Of a stretch of 64,000 bases of DNA, positions 13,101 to 24,939 are shown piece after piece. The notes below the pieces were generated by a model. The model ran no database searches and was not told the DNA's origin. It saw nothing but the letters and a program-made list of their open reading frames with translations. Origin of the DNA: Diadema setosum (taxonomy: Eukaryota > Echinodermata > Echinoidea > Diadematoida > Diadematidae). Made by a program: the position numbers and the translations under genes. How positions within the stretch are numbered: position 1 is the first letter of the stretch; each line of letters opens with the position of its first letter. The stretch covers positions 3,659,501 to 3,723,500 of the forward strand of contig NC_092702.1 of assembly GCF_964275005.1 (NCBI RefSeq), written 5' to 3'.

Positions 13101-13419
13101 ACATGAATTTTCCGAGCGGGTAGCCATCTACAGGAAAGTAAGCCTCCACCATACCGGCCGGGACACAGATGAGCAAGACCAGCATGTCCGCCACGCTCAG
13201 ATTCAGAAGGAAGTAATTGGTGGAGCTACGCATGTCCTGGTGGCGCCAAATCACCAAGGCAACGAGGATGTTGCCGGTCACGCCCAGGAAGAAGATGGTG
13301 GAGTAGGCGATGACGGTGACGGTCAGGGATGCCGGGTCGAGGGCGACGGATTCGCAGAGATACAACGACGAGTTCGTGTCGTTGCTCGCGAGGTTCGACA
13401 AACTGTCCACATACGACAT
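13101..13419 (-). CDS. Class A GPCR, first coding exon (peptide-receptor-like)
   Basis: The exon encodes about 106 residues starting MSYVDSLSNLASNDTNSS. The N-terminus has N-glycosylation sequons (NDT, NSS). TM1 follows at roughly residues 33-57 with the class A signature GNILVALVIW, then a short first loop RHQDMRSSTNYFL, then TM2 with the conserved LSVAD (Asp2.50) and a CVP step. It ends in the first outer loop at GKFM plus the first base of the expected Cys3.25 codon. The exon closes on the minus strand with a perfect GTAAGT donor (13100-13095). The start is the first in-frame ATG. The TM2 style resembles neuropeptide receptors of the orexin, allatotropin, QRFP or NPFF kind, but the ligand cannot be told from one exon. 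TM3-TM7 exons were not found to the left in this window, so the gene either extends beyond it through long introns or is a fragment. Confidence 0.75.
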
Positions 13420-15597
13420 TCTTGCTCGTTAAAGTTTGGACGCAGGATTTGAGTGAGTGAAGCAGGTAGGACGGCTTGTCGGTGGATGTAGATAGCACTT
13501 TGGAACATTAGAAGTTCCAAATTTTGTCATTTGGGGAACGCGTCAAAGGAGAACAATGAATTGGTCTCAGGTTCCATGCTGACCGTATATCGATAATTCA
13601 AATGAAAATGAACATTCCTATTCAGGATTGATTTTGATGCTTGGATTATAGATTGAAGATTATGAAAACGAAGTGGATAATCAAGAAAGCCAAAAAGTCG
13701 CAGTCGTTTAAGAGCCAAATGTGACTGGTCTATGTAAGGAACCTCACTCAAAATCACGTCACATCAGTATTTTGCTTCATGAATCTCTAGACAAATCAAT
13801 GTGGCGCTTGGAAAGATATTATATAAAAAAAGAAGAAGAAATAAGCACGCTTAGGTATCCGGGAATAGGGGATGGCAATGGGTGTAATAAAGTATTAAAG
13901 CTCCTGAAAGAAATGCGCTCTTCTTAAAACGTTGTGTTCATAGAGATGATTTTGACCACACTGCGGGACAAAGTCAATTGAAAAGAATTACTCTCGGGAG
14001 ACTATACAAGTCAAATGTGTTATCATGTCACCATCCGTTGAGATGGACCGAATATCGAGTTGTACGCGAGAGGGATGTTCCAGAAACTCTTGGCCAGATA
14101 TATAAATAGAAAAGAGTCTATGCAACCGCTACACTGGAGAGGTTGGAGATGGACATTTTCCGGCCACGATCACAACACGATCTGAATAGAAAGTCGGCTA
14201 AAATGCCCCGCAGGACGCTCCGGCTTCGCGCTTTTATCTCCAGAAGACGACGTGAACTCGTTCGTTATCTCCCCCACGCACAAGCATTCAGAAGTTAAAC
14301 ACAAGAAATGTTATTTACACTTCCCACACTCGGCATCAATTTCAACCCCCCTGAAATCAGATTAGTTTTGCAACAGCTTCCCTTTTTCCTCTGTTGGTTT
14401 GGAAGGAAGAGGAGGATCCCTGGACTGGCTGAGTAAACGTACTTGACACACTGGCTGTTAGGAGGACTAGACGGTGATGAGAGAAGGGGGAAGAGCGGCG
14501 TTGCTTCATCGTGTGGTCTCCGTTGCTAGGTTCCCAGTAAATGATTGATTCTTGGCCATCGCTCTCCTCACATGCAGCTGAGATGACCATGCGCTGCGTG
14601 CACGTTTTTAGTAAACGCTCTCCATATGCGACACACGCGTACTTTTATTTTACCAGGGTTTTCAAGTCCCATTCAGGATTTAGTTCGGTGTCATATTCAA
14701 GAGTCCGGTCTGCCTGTGTTTTGTAATTGTTACTTTTTATTTCACATCAATCTAGAATACAAATTCTCATCAGACAGGTAAAATAATTGATAAACTTTCT
14801 GTTAAAAAATAAATCTGTCAATAAAATCATTCCTTTTGAGATTTTTAATGAGACTTTGACGGCCAAAAGAATCTCCTTTTTGGAAAACATGCTTCAATTA
14901 ATGCTATGATGAAGGTTTATGTTATTTCAAAGCTTTTCATCAGCTTATAAAATAAGATCCTTGTGACCCTTTCATCTGAATTACCTCGGGGAAGCCAGAT
15001 TTTGAGACGTTTTGAAAAATCAAAAGAAACGCTGTCGTCCAGAGTTATCAGAATGTTGATTTCGAAGACTCGGAGTTGGATAGAAGTGAGCATGGTATGC
15101 CGAAAACCACTGATAATTTTCGCTTTTTGCCTGTAAAATTGCCTGTAAAGACGGGCATTCAAAAGATTTTCGTTTGTATTTATTTTAATTTTCTAAAGTC
15201 GGTTTTAAAGGTTGACGATAGGGATAAAGTCACAATGTAATATTTTCATTTTGATTTTTTCCGGTGTTTTTGTTTGTTTGTTTGTTTGTTATTGTTTTGC
15301 TACTGATTCTGCAATCTGTATTGCTCGATGTATCGGGTTGCCTTTCCTAAGCAGAAACACATTTTTATTCCGGTGGCATTTATTAGGAAGATTTGTGATA
15401 CATACCTGTCGATTTTCAATTATCACGTCCTCAAGTTTATTTGACTAAGAACTGTTATCTTAATTGGTGTTTTTTTTTTTTTCAATAGATCAAAACCTGG
15501 TATTGTTGCTTATCTTACAATTCATGTAACATCATTCCACACGACTACATTTACATTCAAATTATATGCATATCTTTGGGAGGGATGATGTTCGTTC

Positions 15598-15977
15598 TTC
15601 CGAAGGTTCGTTTATCCGAAAATGAAATGAGGTTCGTTATTCCGAAGGTTCGTCAATCTGAAAATGAAATAGGGTTTGTTATTCCGAATGTTCATTATAG
15701 ATCCGGTAATTGAAGGGCCGTTTTTCGCAAGTTTCGTTATTCCGAAGGTTTGTTAATCCGAAAGTGCAAGCCCTGACAAGATTCGTGATCCGAAAATGAA
15801 AAAAAAAATCGTTATTCTGAAAAATGAATAATCCTTGGCGAAGAATGGTTCATCCTGATGATGATGTAGAAGAGGGAGAAGGGTAGCATACGGAGGCGAA
15901 AAAAAAATACTTTTTTCTTCATCAGTAACATCAAAAATCACGATTGTATTCCAGTTTGTCAATAAGTATGTATTTAT

Positions 15978-16022
<45 letters not shown>

Positions 16023-16269
16023 TGCGTATATATCGTGTGTGTTAGTTTTAATTTATATACATGTTTGTGTGTGTGTGGGTGTGTGTGTATATTTGTGCTC
16101 TTAAATTCCATTTTCCATTGCGTAATGCTATCCTGTGACTTTTTTTTTTTCAATTTTAAAACCGTTATTCACTTTTTGGATTAACGAACCTTCAGAATAA
16201 CTAACTGACCTTATTTTATTTTCTGATTAACGAACCTTCGAAATAACGAATCTTCTGAATAAACGAATT
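15598..16269. mobile_element. Palindromic MITE of the TTCCGAAGGTTCG family
   Basis: The left part (15598-15830) repeats TTCGTTATTCCGAAGGTTCG and TTAATCCGAAAATGAAA units. The right part (16170-16269) carries the reverse complements (GGATTAACGAACCTTC, GAATAACGAA). The middle holds an AT microsatellite (15980-16020) and a GT run. The internally repetitive inverted ends suggest a fold-back or subterminal-repeat MITE. A second, shorter member is at 19352-19590. No coding region and no certain target duplication were found. Confidence 0.7.
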
Positions 16270-17508
16270 GTAACCCTTTGGAGAAATTAAAGTTATTCTT
16301 GACAACCAAAAACGTGTCTTAGGTTTTATACCCGACATAGTAACGACTTTAAGAAAGGCATACATCATGAATTCAAGATATCAAATCGCATTGAGAATGT
16401 GGAGCTGGATGGCACTCATGGCAGAGCTTGTTACATGGTCCTCAGAAGTACAACGTCCGTAGATTTTAATTTATCAGTTAACAAAAGCACAGTGTATTTA
16501 CATATTCTGTGATTACTGGTTTTTTTTTTCGAATTGTAAAGGCGATATTACAGGCCGATTAATGTTAAAACGCTTGCAAACACGTGTAATCTATAGAGCG
16601 AGTGAGACAGATAGAGAGAATGTGTTACATAGTGATCAGTGGTGATAAGTTATTAACGTTTTTTGTGTGCCTCTTGCTTTGATATGAGATACAACGGAAG
16701 TGTCCCGTACACTTTCTAGTCACCAAATCCACACTATCGGTAAGAGTATTTTTAATCAATGTTCTCACTGTCACTACCAATACAAACGTGCAATGACGTT
16801 TTGAGATGCTAGCCCCAGGAGGGTTAATATTCTAGTGATCGTTGCCGCGTTTGGATTTCTCCGGTGCAGACGACACATCGCTGATACAAAGGCTGTAGTG
16901 CCGTGACGCCAGGAAAAAACTCAGAACAAAACAAAACAAAACGTGGGGAGAAAGATGAACTGTCATCCTACCCTTTTTAAAGGAGTTCACCTTGTCCGTT
17001 TTGACGCATTGCTGAACGTGCATCTCCCGTGTTGGCCTCGATTAAAGCTGTTTAACTCCAGGCAGCAACCTAAGTACTTCCCTTGACAAACATGTTTTGC
17101 GAGATAGTTTGTTTAGCGCTCATGTATCAACGTAGCTTGTAGAGAGGAATTGAAGAAAGGGAGATCTATAGAGCTTGGGAAAGGGACAGCGAGGAAGGAA
17201 GAGAGAGGGAGAGAGAGAGGGAGGGAGAAAGATCATGCCCCACTTGCCACAAGTTTCACAAAATTCTTACTCAGTGACCAAATGCCATGAACTTTTGCTT
17301 TTAAAGATATTGATGATTTTGTTTAGGCCACCAGAGCAGTCGTCTCACATTTACATTCTTCTCGTTGAAAACTTTTTGCATGCAGCTCTCGGACTCATAC
17401 GACTTGCTTCCTTATGACTGTGTTATTATATCAAAACTATAGTGCACAGTCATAAACACATGCATACACACAAAATATGTTCGCAAATAAACACACGTAC
17501 CCATATGT

Positions 17509-17510
<2 letters not shown>

Positions 17511-17554
<44 letters not shown>

Positions 17555-17650
17555 ACACACCTATACTTCATATACACACACCCACACTGCATACACACAC
17601 CACACATACACACGCACACACGCACACACGCACACACACAATTCTACAAA
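17511..17650. repeat. CA microsatellite cluster
   Basis: A pure CA run at about 17511-17550 is followed by interrupted CACA/CATA/CGCA repeats to about 17642. Open frames on both strands here encode only Thr-His or Cys-Val repeats. Confidence 0.9.
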
Positions 17651-18021
17651 ATGAATGGTACCTTGTTGAATAATGCTTCATTCATTTATTTCATTTCCAA
17701 GAATATGGAATTGCAAACAAACATTTGAATAGACATAATTTCACAAATCGAAACAAAATTGTGCCAACAAGTAATCAAGGGAAATATTGTGAACTTTAAT
17801 ATAATGGATGTTACTTTTATGATGAATATACCGAATCAATATTGATTGAAAATTGAAGGGACTGCTAAAAAGCAGAGCCGGTATAATTGTTTTTTTTTTT
17901 TTTTGTTTTTTGTTTGTCTCCAAATAAACAATAAACTAGTAACTAGTGATAACGTATAACTAATTCTCTGAACTTACAAAGCTAGGACAAACTGCCTTAA
18001 AAAGGCACACACTACATGCAC

Positions 18022-18026
<5 letters not shown>

Positions 18027-18082
<56 letters not shown>
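18027..18082. repeat. CA microsatellite
   Basis: An uninterrupted run of about 28 CA units. Such length usually means high allele polymorphism. Confidence 0.9.
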
Positions 18083-18084
<2 letters not shown>

Positions 18085-19351
18085 CTCTCTTGTGAGGAAA
18101 AAGAAAGAAATTAGCGTAAAAGGAATAAAATGAAGAGATTGAAGTGGACAGGCAGGGAAAGAGGCGAATGAAGAGAAGTTGAAGGGTCAAAACCAACCAA
18201 CGAGAGGCATGAGATACATGAGTTCACCGAGGTATAAAGTGGAGATTACATTAAAAGACAATAAACTGCTGTGATTAAAAAAGACTTGAAATTAGGGCTT
18301 ACAGCTGGAATATAACTCATTCTGCTCATAAAGGAACTTCTAAAAAAATTAAAGTTTTAAAATGAAAAGTAAAACTTAAAGCTACTTTTATACTGCATGC
18401 TGTTATCTTGAGAATTCCAAAATCTAGGGCCAAAAAATAATAACAGTAGAAAATAATTAAAGCTAGTTTTTATATAGCGCATTTCACATTTGTTAAGTAT
18501 ATCTTTTGACAATCTTTACAGACTTTTATTACACTGCAGATAGCGTGGATTGCAGATATAGCATACAGGCCCTACGATGAACTGTATCACTTGCTTTTGA
18601 TACATTATCTAGGAAGGCATAAAGATTCCATGAGATGCACTGTGATTTTGCCAAAAACCGAATTAATTGAAAATCAGAAATAATTTTATGAACATTTAAA
18701 AACTTCTATAGTATTTAGTAAATAGCTTTCTATAATGGTTTCGAAATAAAGATTAGCAGGGACAGTGGTATATGATATTACAAACACTCTTTCCCCTTTC
18801 TTATGGATTTGAATTACCTTGGAATCTTTGATAGCATTATCATAAAGGTTTGTCGGTCACTTTGACCATAGAAGCAGGCATGGCGTAAACATGATTGTTA
18901 AAAAAAATCCTTTTCAGTTGTCCTCATAATGAATTGACTCCAATAAGTCACAAGTGCTTGCTATAGACCTATAGTATAAAAATGAATATATATTGCAAAG
19001 CAAGGAAATCATTCGAGCCTGTTATACGTATAGTAGACATACTAGATAGCCTTTCGCAGATTTCTTGGATAACAGCTGGAAATATATAGGCCTATACAAG
19101 GGCATTGCACCTGTTGAAAATCATTACCTTGTATACACATGCATGTACACACTGATGTTTAAAGCACCTTGTAATTAGATGTAATTACAGGCATAACAGA
19201 CGACCAAGTCAGGAAAAAAAAAATCTGGGTACAAAAAAAGGTGTATTGATCAGTCAGGTCCCTGAGCCTGGCTGTGAAAACAGAATGCCGTTGATTCCCA
19301 TGAGAAAAGCAAATAGAAATACGGGGAGAAATAAGCCAGCAGCGGTTACAG

Positions 19352-19590
19352 CTCGTTATTCCGAAGGCTCTTCAGTCCGAAGATTCTTTATTCCGAAGGT
19401 TCGTTTTTTCGAATTTCATTTTCGGATGAACAAATCTTCGGAATAACGAACCTTCAGAATAGCGCCACAAATGTTCGGATTAACGAACCCTTTTTCATTT
19501 TCGGATTAACGAACCTCTAGGTACAGTATAGGGAATTTGTGTGTTTCGGATTAACGAACCTTCGGAATAACGAACCTTCGGAATAACGAA
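19352..19590. mobile_element. Second TTCCGAAGGTTCG palindromic element
   Basis: It begins TCGTTATTCCGAAGGCTC and ends with the inverse, CCTTCGGAATAACGA. The centre folds back on itself through TTCATTTTCGGATGAAC and CGGATTAACGAACC units. The flanks share ACAGC, a possible 5-bp target duplication (too short to be sure). It is related to the element at 15598-16269. Confidence 0.7.
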
Positions 19591-20002
19591 CAGCACCCTC
19601 CAGCAGCTTTGTAGGAAAAATCTCTGTGGTATAAAAATAAACTTTGAGTAAAGTATTTTGATACACATTTAGTCCTTATATGCATACCAATTATTCACGG
19701 AAAGGTAGGCAGCTCTATTCATAAACTAGAGAATGTGGTATATAAAATGTATAGTGTACATGTATTTTCATTATCCTTACTCTACATGATGTTTATTTTA
19801 AGCCCCGTGGGGAGTAACTGGAATATTCCTAATAACAGGAAACCAGACAACATACAGCTTCTATTTAAAATTCTCTCAGTCCCCTTTAATTGCACAATGA
19901 GATATCAGGACCTGGTTGTGAATCTAATTCATGCAATAAGGCCTGATCATATGAGAGTTGAGAAAGCAAAACGAAACCAGCAGCGTAGACAATCAAACTA
20001 TA

Positions 20003-20118
<116 letters not shown>

Positions 20119-20690
20119 GTATAATGATACATGTATAAAATATATATTATGAATATATATGGACACATGGCTGTCAGAAACATAGGTGAAAAGTGATCTG
20201 CGTCGATTGGAATATCCTTCACCCAAATCCCGAGAGATGAGAAAATAAAAACTTTTGAGAAGATGTTATTTTTCAAATTTCGGACATGGGCGTTTTTGTT
20301 TAGAAATCTGAAAACAAACTTTAGCAGGAAACATTGGAAATAACTTTTCTTGTCACGCATCTTTGCTTGTGATTGATATTTAATGTATAATGTTATACAT
20401 ACACAATTAAAAGTATTTATATCCTCTACATCTGAAAGCCGGTGTCTCTCTGGTGTCCTCTGATAATGGATGATAAAGGATTGTTCTACCCATACTGTTT
20501 CTCTATCTTTGAATCTATCATCTGTGCCAAGTGTTACCTATATGGGTGTTCGCTATTATAAGTACCTAATAATGATTTGTTTGATAAACATTAATGGAGA
20601 CTATTTCAGAACAGTTTCTTTGCTGCGATATACGGAATCATGCGATGTCAGAGATACAAATGCTCTTATTAAGTACACAATTATGTATAA

Positions 20691-20698
20691 CACACACA

Positions 20699-20737
<39 letters not shown>

Positions 20738-20744
20738 CTATCTA

Positions 20745-20797
<53 letters not shown>
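20691..20797. repeat. Compound CA/TATC/TA microsatellite
   Basis: A CA run (about 20691-20731) passes through a few TCTA units into a TA run ending near 20797. Compound repeats like this usually grow from one another by slippage. Confidence 0.9.
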
Positions 20798-20801
<4 letters not shown>

Positions 20802-21404
20802 GTTTTATTATTTATGACACATAGGCACATAGGTATATAAACGTAAAGCATACAATGTTACCATGATGTCAATGGATGTGTGTAATCATATTTCATTTTT
20901 TTTTTATATTTCATGTGCATTTCACATACCGAAGTATAATTCGAAATAAACCGAAGTTTGGCTTCCAAGTCCAATTTCTCCCTAATATTATATGATGATG
21001 CAGAATGCATAAGAAAATTTTCGGACTGAATATGGCATATTTTCATGTCTCCGGAAATAATAATATGAATGTGGGGAAAAGTCAATTTATTCTCCCCTTT
21101 CTCTGCTCCTTTACACACCAAAGGAAGGCGGAAGCCAGGGGAAAATCCCTCAACATGAGTACTTCTGACTATAGAAATTGAGGCTAATTCGATTAGTAAG
21201 ACAAAACGCCTACGTCCAGGAGTGTAATGAGTGCAAAATGGACCAACGGCGTGTTCTTGTTCTTTGAGGGAATATAGCGATTTGCTTGACATGTACCGCG
21301 CGCTGCTATTAAAATTTCGTTTCCCGCTACGCGTTGTGCAGTCGAGTCCACCAATGGGATATACAGCTGTACTGTGGTGAATGAATTAATAAAATTCACC
21401 TGTT

Positions 21405-21569
21405 CAGTGGCGGATCCAGAGGGGGCGCACCGGGCGCGCGCCACCTCTTTATTATTATTTTTTTTTTTTTAAACTAAAGAAATAAAAAATAAAACGGGAG
21501 GGGGCGCTAGGCCTCCTTTAATATTTTGTAAAGGCGCCTCCCCTTTACGGAATCCTGGATCCGCCCCTG
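21405..21569. mobile_element. hAT-like MITE with CAGTGGCGGATCC / GGATCCGCCCCTG ends
   Basis: A 165-bp element. The left terminus CAGTGGCGGATCCAG and the right terminus CTGGATCCGCCCCTG are inverted copies. The interior is a poly-T tract followed by GC-rich GGGGGCGC blocks. CAG(T/G)GGCGGATCC termini are typical of hAT-derived MITEs. The flanks share CTGTT only, so the target duplication is not a clean 8 bp. A 3' remnant of the same family is at 23422-23465. Confidence 0.7.
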
Positions 21570-22701
21570 CTGTTGATTGACATAATTATGACACAACTCC
21601 CTTATGATAAACTTAACTTTACAAACTTTGTTGTTGTTGTTGAATAGGCAACATTAAACATGGTACAGTAACTAATAGGCATGCAGTATAAAATTGTAAC
21701 TTGTCAATGTCCGAAGTTGTAAGGTCTCAACCTTTAAAACATGTAGCATGTCACTTTAACGACAATAACCTCTGCATCTAGATTGTGATCAAATGATCAG
21801 ACGCCCAGAGATTAGGTCAAGCAGAAAAACGTGAAATTAAACGCTGTCTATTGATGTGTGGCGGAGAACAGCTCGCAGGGGAGAGTCAAGGGCACGATAC
21901 CGTGTCCAAATCCAATCTAGATTCCAAAACGGATGTAATTATCATGCAGCATACAACCTGCGTGCGACGCTACTGCTGTAAATTTGGTTAATTGGAGGCT
22001 TTTTTCAGGCTGAACTTATTCGCTGAAAATAATTCCCACAAGGCACATTAGACACATTGGACACATTCTTTTTGTTTCTTTTTCTTAATTCGCTGTAATT
22101 TATTTCCCTAAAAATCAAATACGGAAGAGTTCTTCCTGATGGTTAAGATGAGTCAGCCGTGAATGTGAAAGGACTCGTCTTTTCTCGACTGTCGTTGTGC
22201 GATTCAACACTTACTGCATGTTTGGCCACGAATATATAGGAAATGGTTGGTTAACATTTTTACTGTGCTCCATTTACGTTGTCTCCAACTTCAGTGGATA
22301 ATAATGGAGCAACTCGAGTTTAGGAACTCTTTGTTTGGTATGAAGTACAAATTTTATGGCTATATCTAGGATCGGAATGAAGGAGCAGATAATCTTACAG
22401 AGAGAGACCAGGCGACAATTTTAAAAACTTTGGTAAGGAGGGGTTTGGAAGAGTAAGCAAGGAGCTACGTTTTTTTTTTTTTTTTTTTTTTTGTTTGTTG
22501 TTCATACAGGTATAGTAAATTGGCATGACAACGCCCTCCCCGCCCAAAGATGATGATCATCAAAAGGTCATAAAGTTTGCTGATAACATTTTATGTGCAC
22601 TTAGTGCCGATTGACACAGAAAACCTCATAAGCTTTGTCAATAATCATAACTGTCCAAAGTCCCTGGCAAAGAAAGGGTTTCTGGCACAGAAAGGGTTTA
22701 A

Positions 22702-23173
22702 AGGGGAAATCCAGTCCAAATATAAGTTAGTCTGATAAGAAAGAGTAAGAATATTACAAGTTCAACGGTAAAATTTTGATTGAAATCGGGTGAAAAATAA
22801 GGAAGTTATGACATTTTGAAGTTTCACTAATTTTTGAGGAAACACTGGTCTTCTTGAACGGTCAATATGAATATGCAAATGGCAAAGTGAGCATGTCATC
22901 CCCTCACAACAAATAACAGAAATATTGAAATTTCGCCATTTTTTGTACACGATCAATGGAAAATATTGTGAGGTTATGACATGGTCAGCTCACTCATTTG
23001 CATATTCATATCCACTGTACAAGAATTATTTTGCAGAAATAAGCAAAACTTCAAAATTTCATAACTTCCTTATTTTTCATCCGATTTCAGTCAAATTTTT
23101 TAGTGTTGAACTTGTAAGATTTTACTCATTTTTATCAGACTAACTTTAGTTATTTTTGGACTGGACGTCCCCT
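22702..23173. mobile_element. piggyBac-like MITE (TTAA-flanked), copy 1
   Basis: A 472-bp element with TTAA at both borders (22698-22701 and 23174-23177). It starts AGGGGAAATCCAGTCCAAAT and ends with the inverse, GGACTGGACGTCCCCT. The inner arms repeat AGTTAGTCTGATAAGAAAGAG and TTTGCATATTCATAT in opposite orientation. The TTAA target and AGGGG ends fit the piggyBac type. It is non-coding. Copy 2 is at 54782-55139. Confidence 0.8.
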
Positions 23174-23421
23174 TTAAGGAGCTCCATTACCCATGCAGTT
23201 GGAAAGGATTTGGGGTGACCAAACACCACCACGGGCAGCAGTGTAGACCTATGCATATTTTCCCTTTTAAAAGCATGCACACACAAAAATGACGCATTAT
23301 TTTGTAGGGTCAGTCCTATCATCACTCAGTTCATCAGGGCCCAATACCTTTTGCGGGATGGTCAGTGGTGCTTGTCAGCTAATTAAACCCGGAAGTAGCA
23401 CCGTTTTTTTTTTTTTTTTTT

Positions 23422-23465
23422 GCGCCTCCCCGGCCCCCTTTACGGAATTCCTGGATCCGCCCCTG
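23422..23465. mobile_element. 3' remnant of the GGATCCGCCCCTG MITE
   Basis: The stretch GCGCCTCCCC ... TTTACGGAATTCCTGGATCC ... GCCCCTG matches the right end of the element at 21405-21569, again after a poly-T tract. The left end could not be recognised, so it is listed as a fragment. Confidence 0.6.
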
Positions 23466-23826
23466 ATGGTCAACAACTTGATGAGATCACTCTTGATTAC
23501 ACCGCACGATGGCTTGAAATATGTAATGGGTTTGTATAAAGTCTTTTTTTTTTCATTATAGCAGGTTAATTATATTAGATTTATTTTCTTTCATTTTGTG
23601 TAGAAGATATGTCATTTTTTTTTGCAACAAGTAATGGGGCCTGCATTCCCATCCCACCTCATCCCTCCGCCCACGAAATGAGTGGAGGTGCGAAGTAACG
23701 TTATAGTTCTGTGTGTTATCTATACCTATAGCGACGAAATCTCCTTCAACAAAGTAGATTGGCCTTGATACCTGTGACAGTAACCTCATCAAAACCAAAT
23801 TTCAAGATGAAAGTAGGGAAAAACGA

Positions 23827-23828
<2 letters not shown>

Positions 23829-23864
<36 letters not shown>
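23829..23864. repeat. CA microsatellite
   Basis: An uninterrupted run of about 17 CA units. Confidence 0.9.
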
Positions 23865-23867
<3 letters not shown>

Positions 23868-23989
23868 TCGGGCAAAACCATTGATCAATCTATTTTAGAT
23901 CTATTCACTATTTATCAAGAAATACTTACCTGTAGGCCTATAGGCCCTTTTATAATAATAGGCCCTATTGAACTCAAATTTGGTGGCCA

Positions 23990-24550
23990 TCGTAACTGCA
24001 TATCTCTGCAAAACTGGCCCTCAGAGATGCAAGAATTGTTTCAACCAGATTCGAATTCAGCACTCTCGAAATGTAATAAGATCATCAGTCTATTTTCGGT
24101 AGGGAAACTTGACAATCAAAATCTCATTTTTTTGCGGCCATTTTGGGTATAGGCCCAATTATTAACCCTCGGGGTGTTATGGTACCCAGATTCAGATTCA
24201 GCACCCTCGAAATAGGGCAAAATCATCAAACCTTTTCAATTTTTCAACATTTATAAGGAAATAAATGGGACTTTCCATTTTTGACGGTCATCCTGATATC
24301 TTAAAATCTTAAAGGATGGAAGAGTTGCATTATCCAGATTCGGATTAAGCACCCTCGAAACAGGTATATAATTTCTCTTAAATAATTACTTTACCATTTA
24401 TAGGGAAATCTCAGATTGTGGCGGCCATATTAGTGGCCATCTTGAATATCTCAAAACCATCACAGATGCAAGAGTTGCATCATCCAGATTCGGATTTAGG
24501 CATTTACTGTAGCACCTTCGAAATAGGTTAAACCATCAAAACCCATCGGG
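23990..24550. repeat. Degenerate tandem array, about 147-bp unit, ~3.7 copies
   Basis: The phrase CCAGATTC(G/A)(G/A)ATT(C/A/T)AG followed by GCACCCTCGAAA recurs at 24045, 24186, 24334 and 24484, giving spacings of 141, 148 and 150 bp. Each unit also carries a GCGGCCAT-like block, TTTATAGGGAAA and GATGCAAGAGTTGCAT. The units are diverged, so the array is old. It ends about 400 bp before the EIF3A start codon. Confidence 0.75.
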
Positions 24551-24788
24551 TGGACGGTAAAGGAAGGTTAGGCCCAAAATCAGACTTTGGCATCCAAACA
24601 ATTTATTTTCTTCTACAAAAACGTGATTTAGGTTAAGTTGCCCAAGTTTTTCATATGGGCACTACAACATACTTAGCATACAGCATGTAGATTGCATTCA
24701 CTGGAGCTGAGAGTAGGCCTTAGTTTATCATGCGGTCGGTGAACACAAAAACTCAGGTTTTTGTTTGACACCCTGTACAATCATATCG

Positions 24789-24891
24789 TGACGTCACTGT
24801 GCCCACATGGGTTGCACACCCGCCATATTGCAGAACTGGGATCAAGACAGATTCTGCGACGTTCGCAGCGGAAAATCGCTCTTTTCTCTTT
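24789..24891 (+). promoter_or_regulatory. EIF3A core promoter candidate: CRE, YY1-like site, TOP-like tract
   Basis: Upstream of the start codon are a perfect palindromic CRE TGACGTCA (24789-24796), a YY1-type CCGCCATATTG (24820-24830), and a 13-nt pyrimidine run CTCTTTTCTCTTT (24879-24891) about 50 nt before the ATG. CRE and YY1 sites are common in TATA-less housekeeping promoters. If transcription started at the C of the pyrimidine run, the mRNA would carry a 5' TOP, as many translation-factor mRNAs do. The motifs are seen in the sequence; their use is inferred. Confidence 0.45.
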
Positions 24892-24939
24892 ATAGTGAGA
24901 AGAACGCGTTGAAAGGAACGTCCATTAGTAGGCATCAAG

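Noticed and set aside
17437-17728. Overlapping Thr-His and Cys-Val frames on both strands
   Set aside because: Translation of CA microsatellites.
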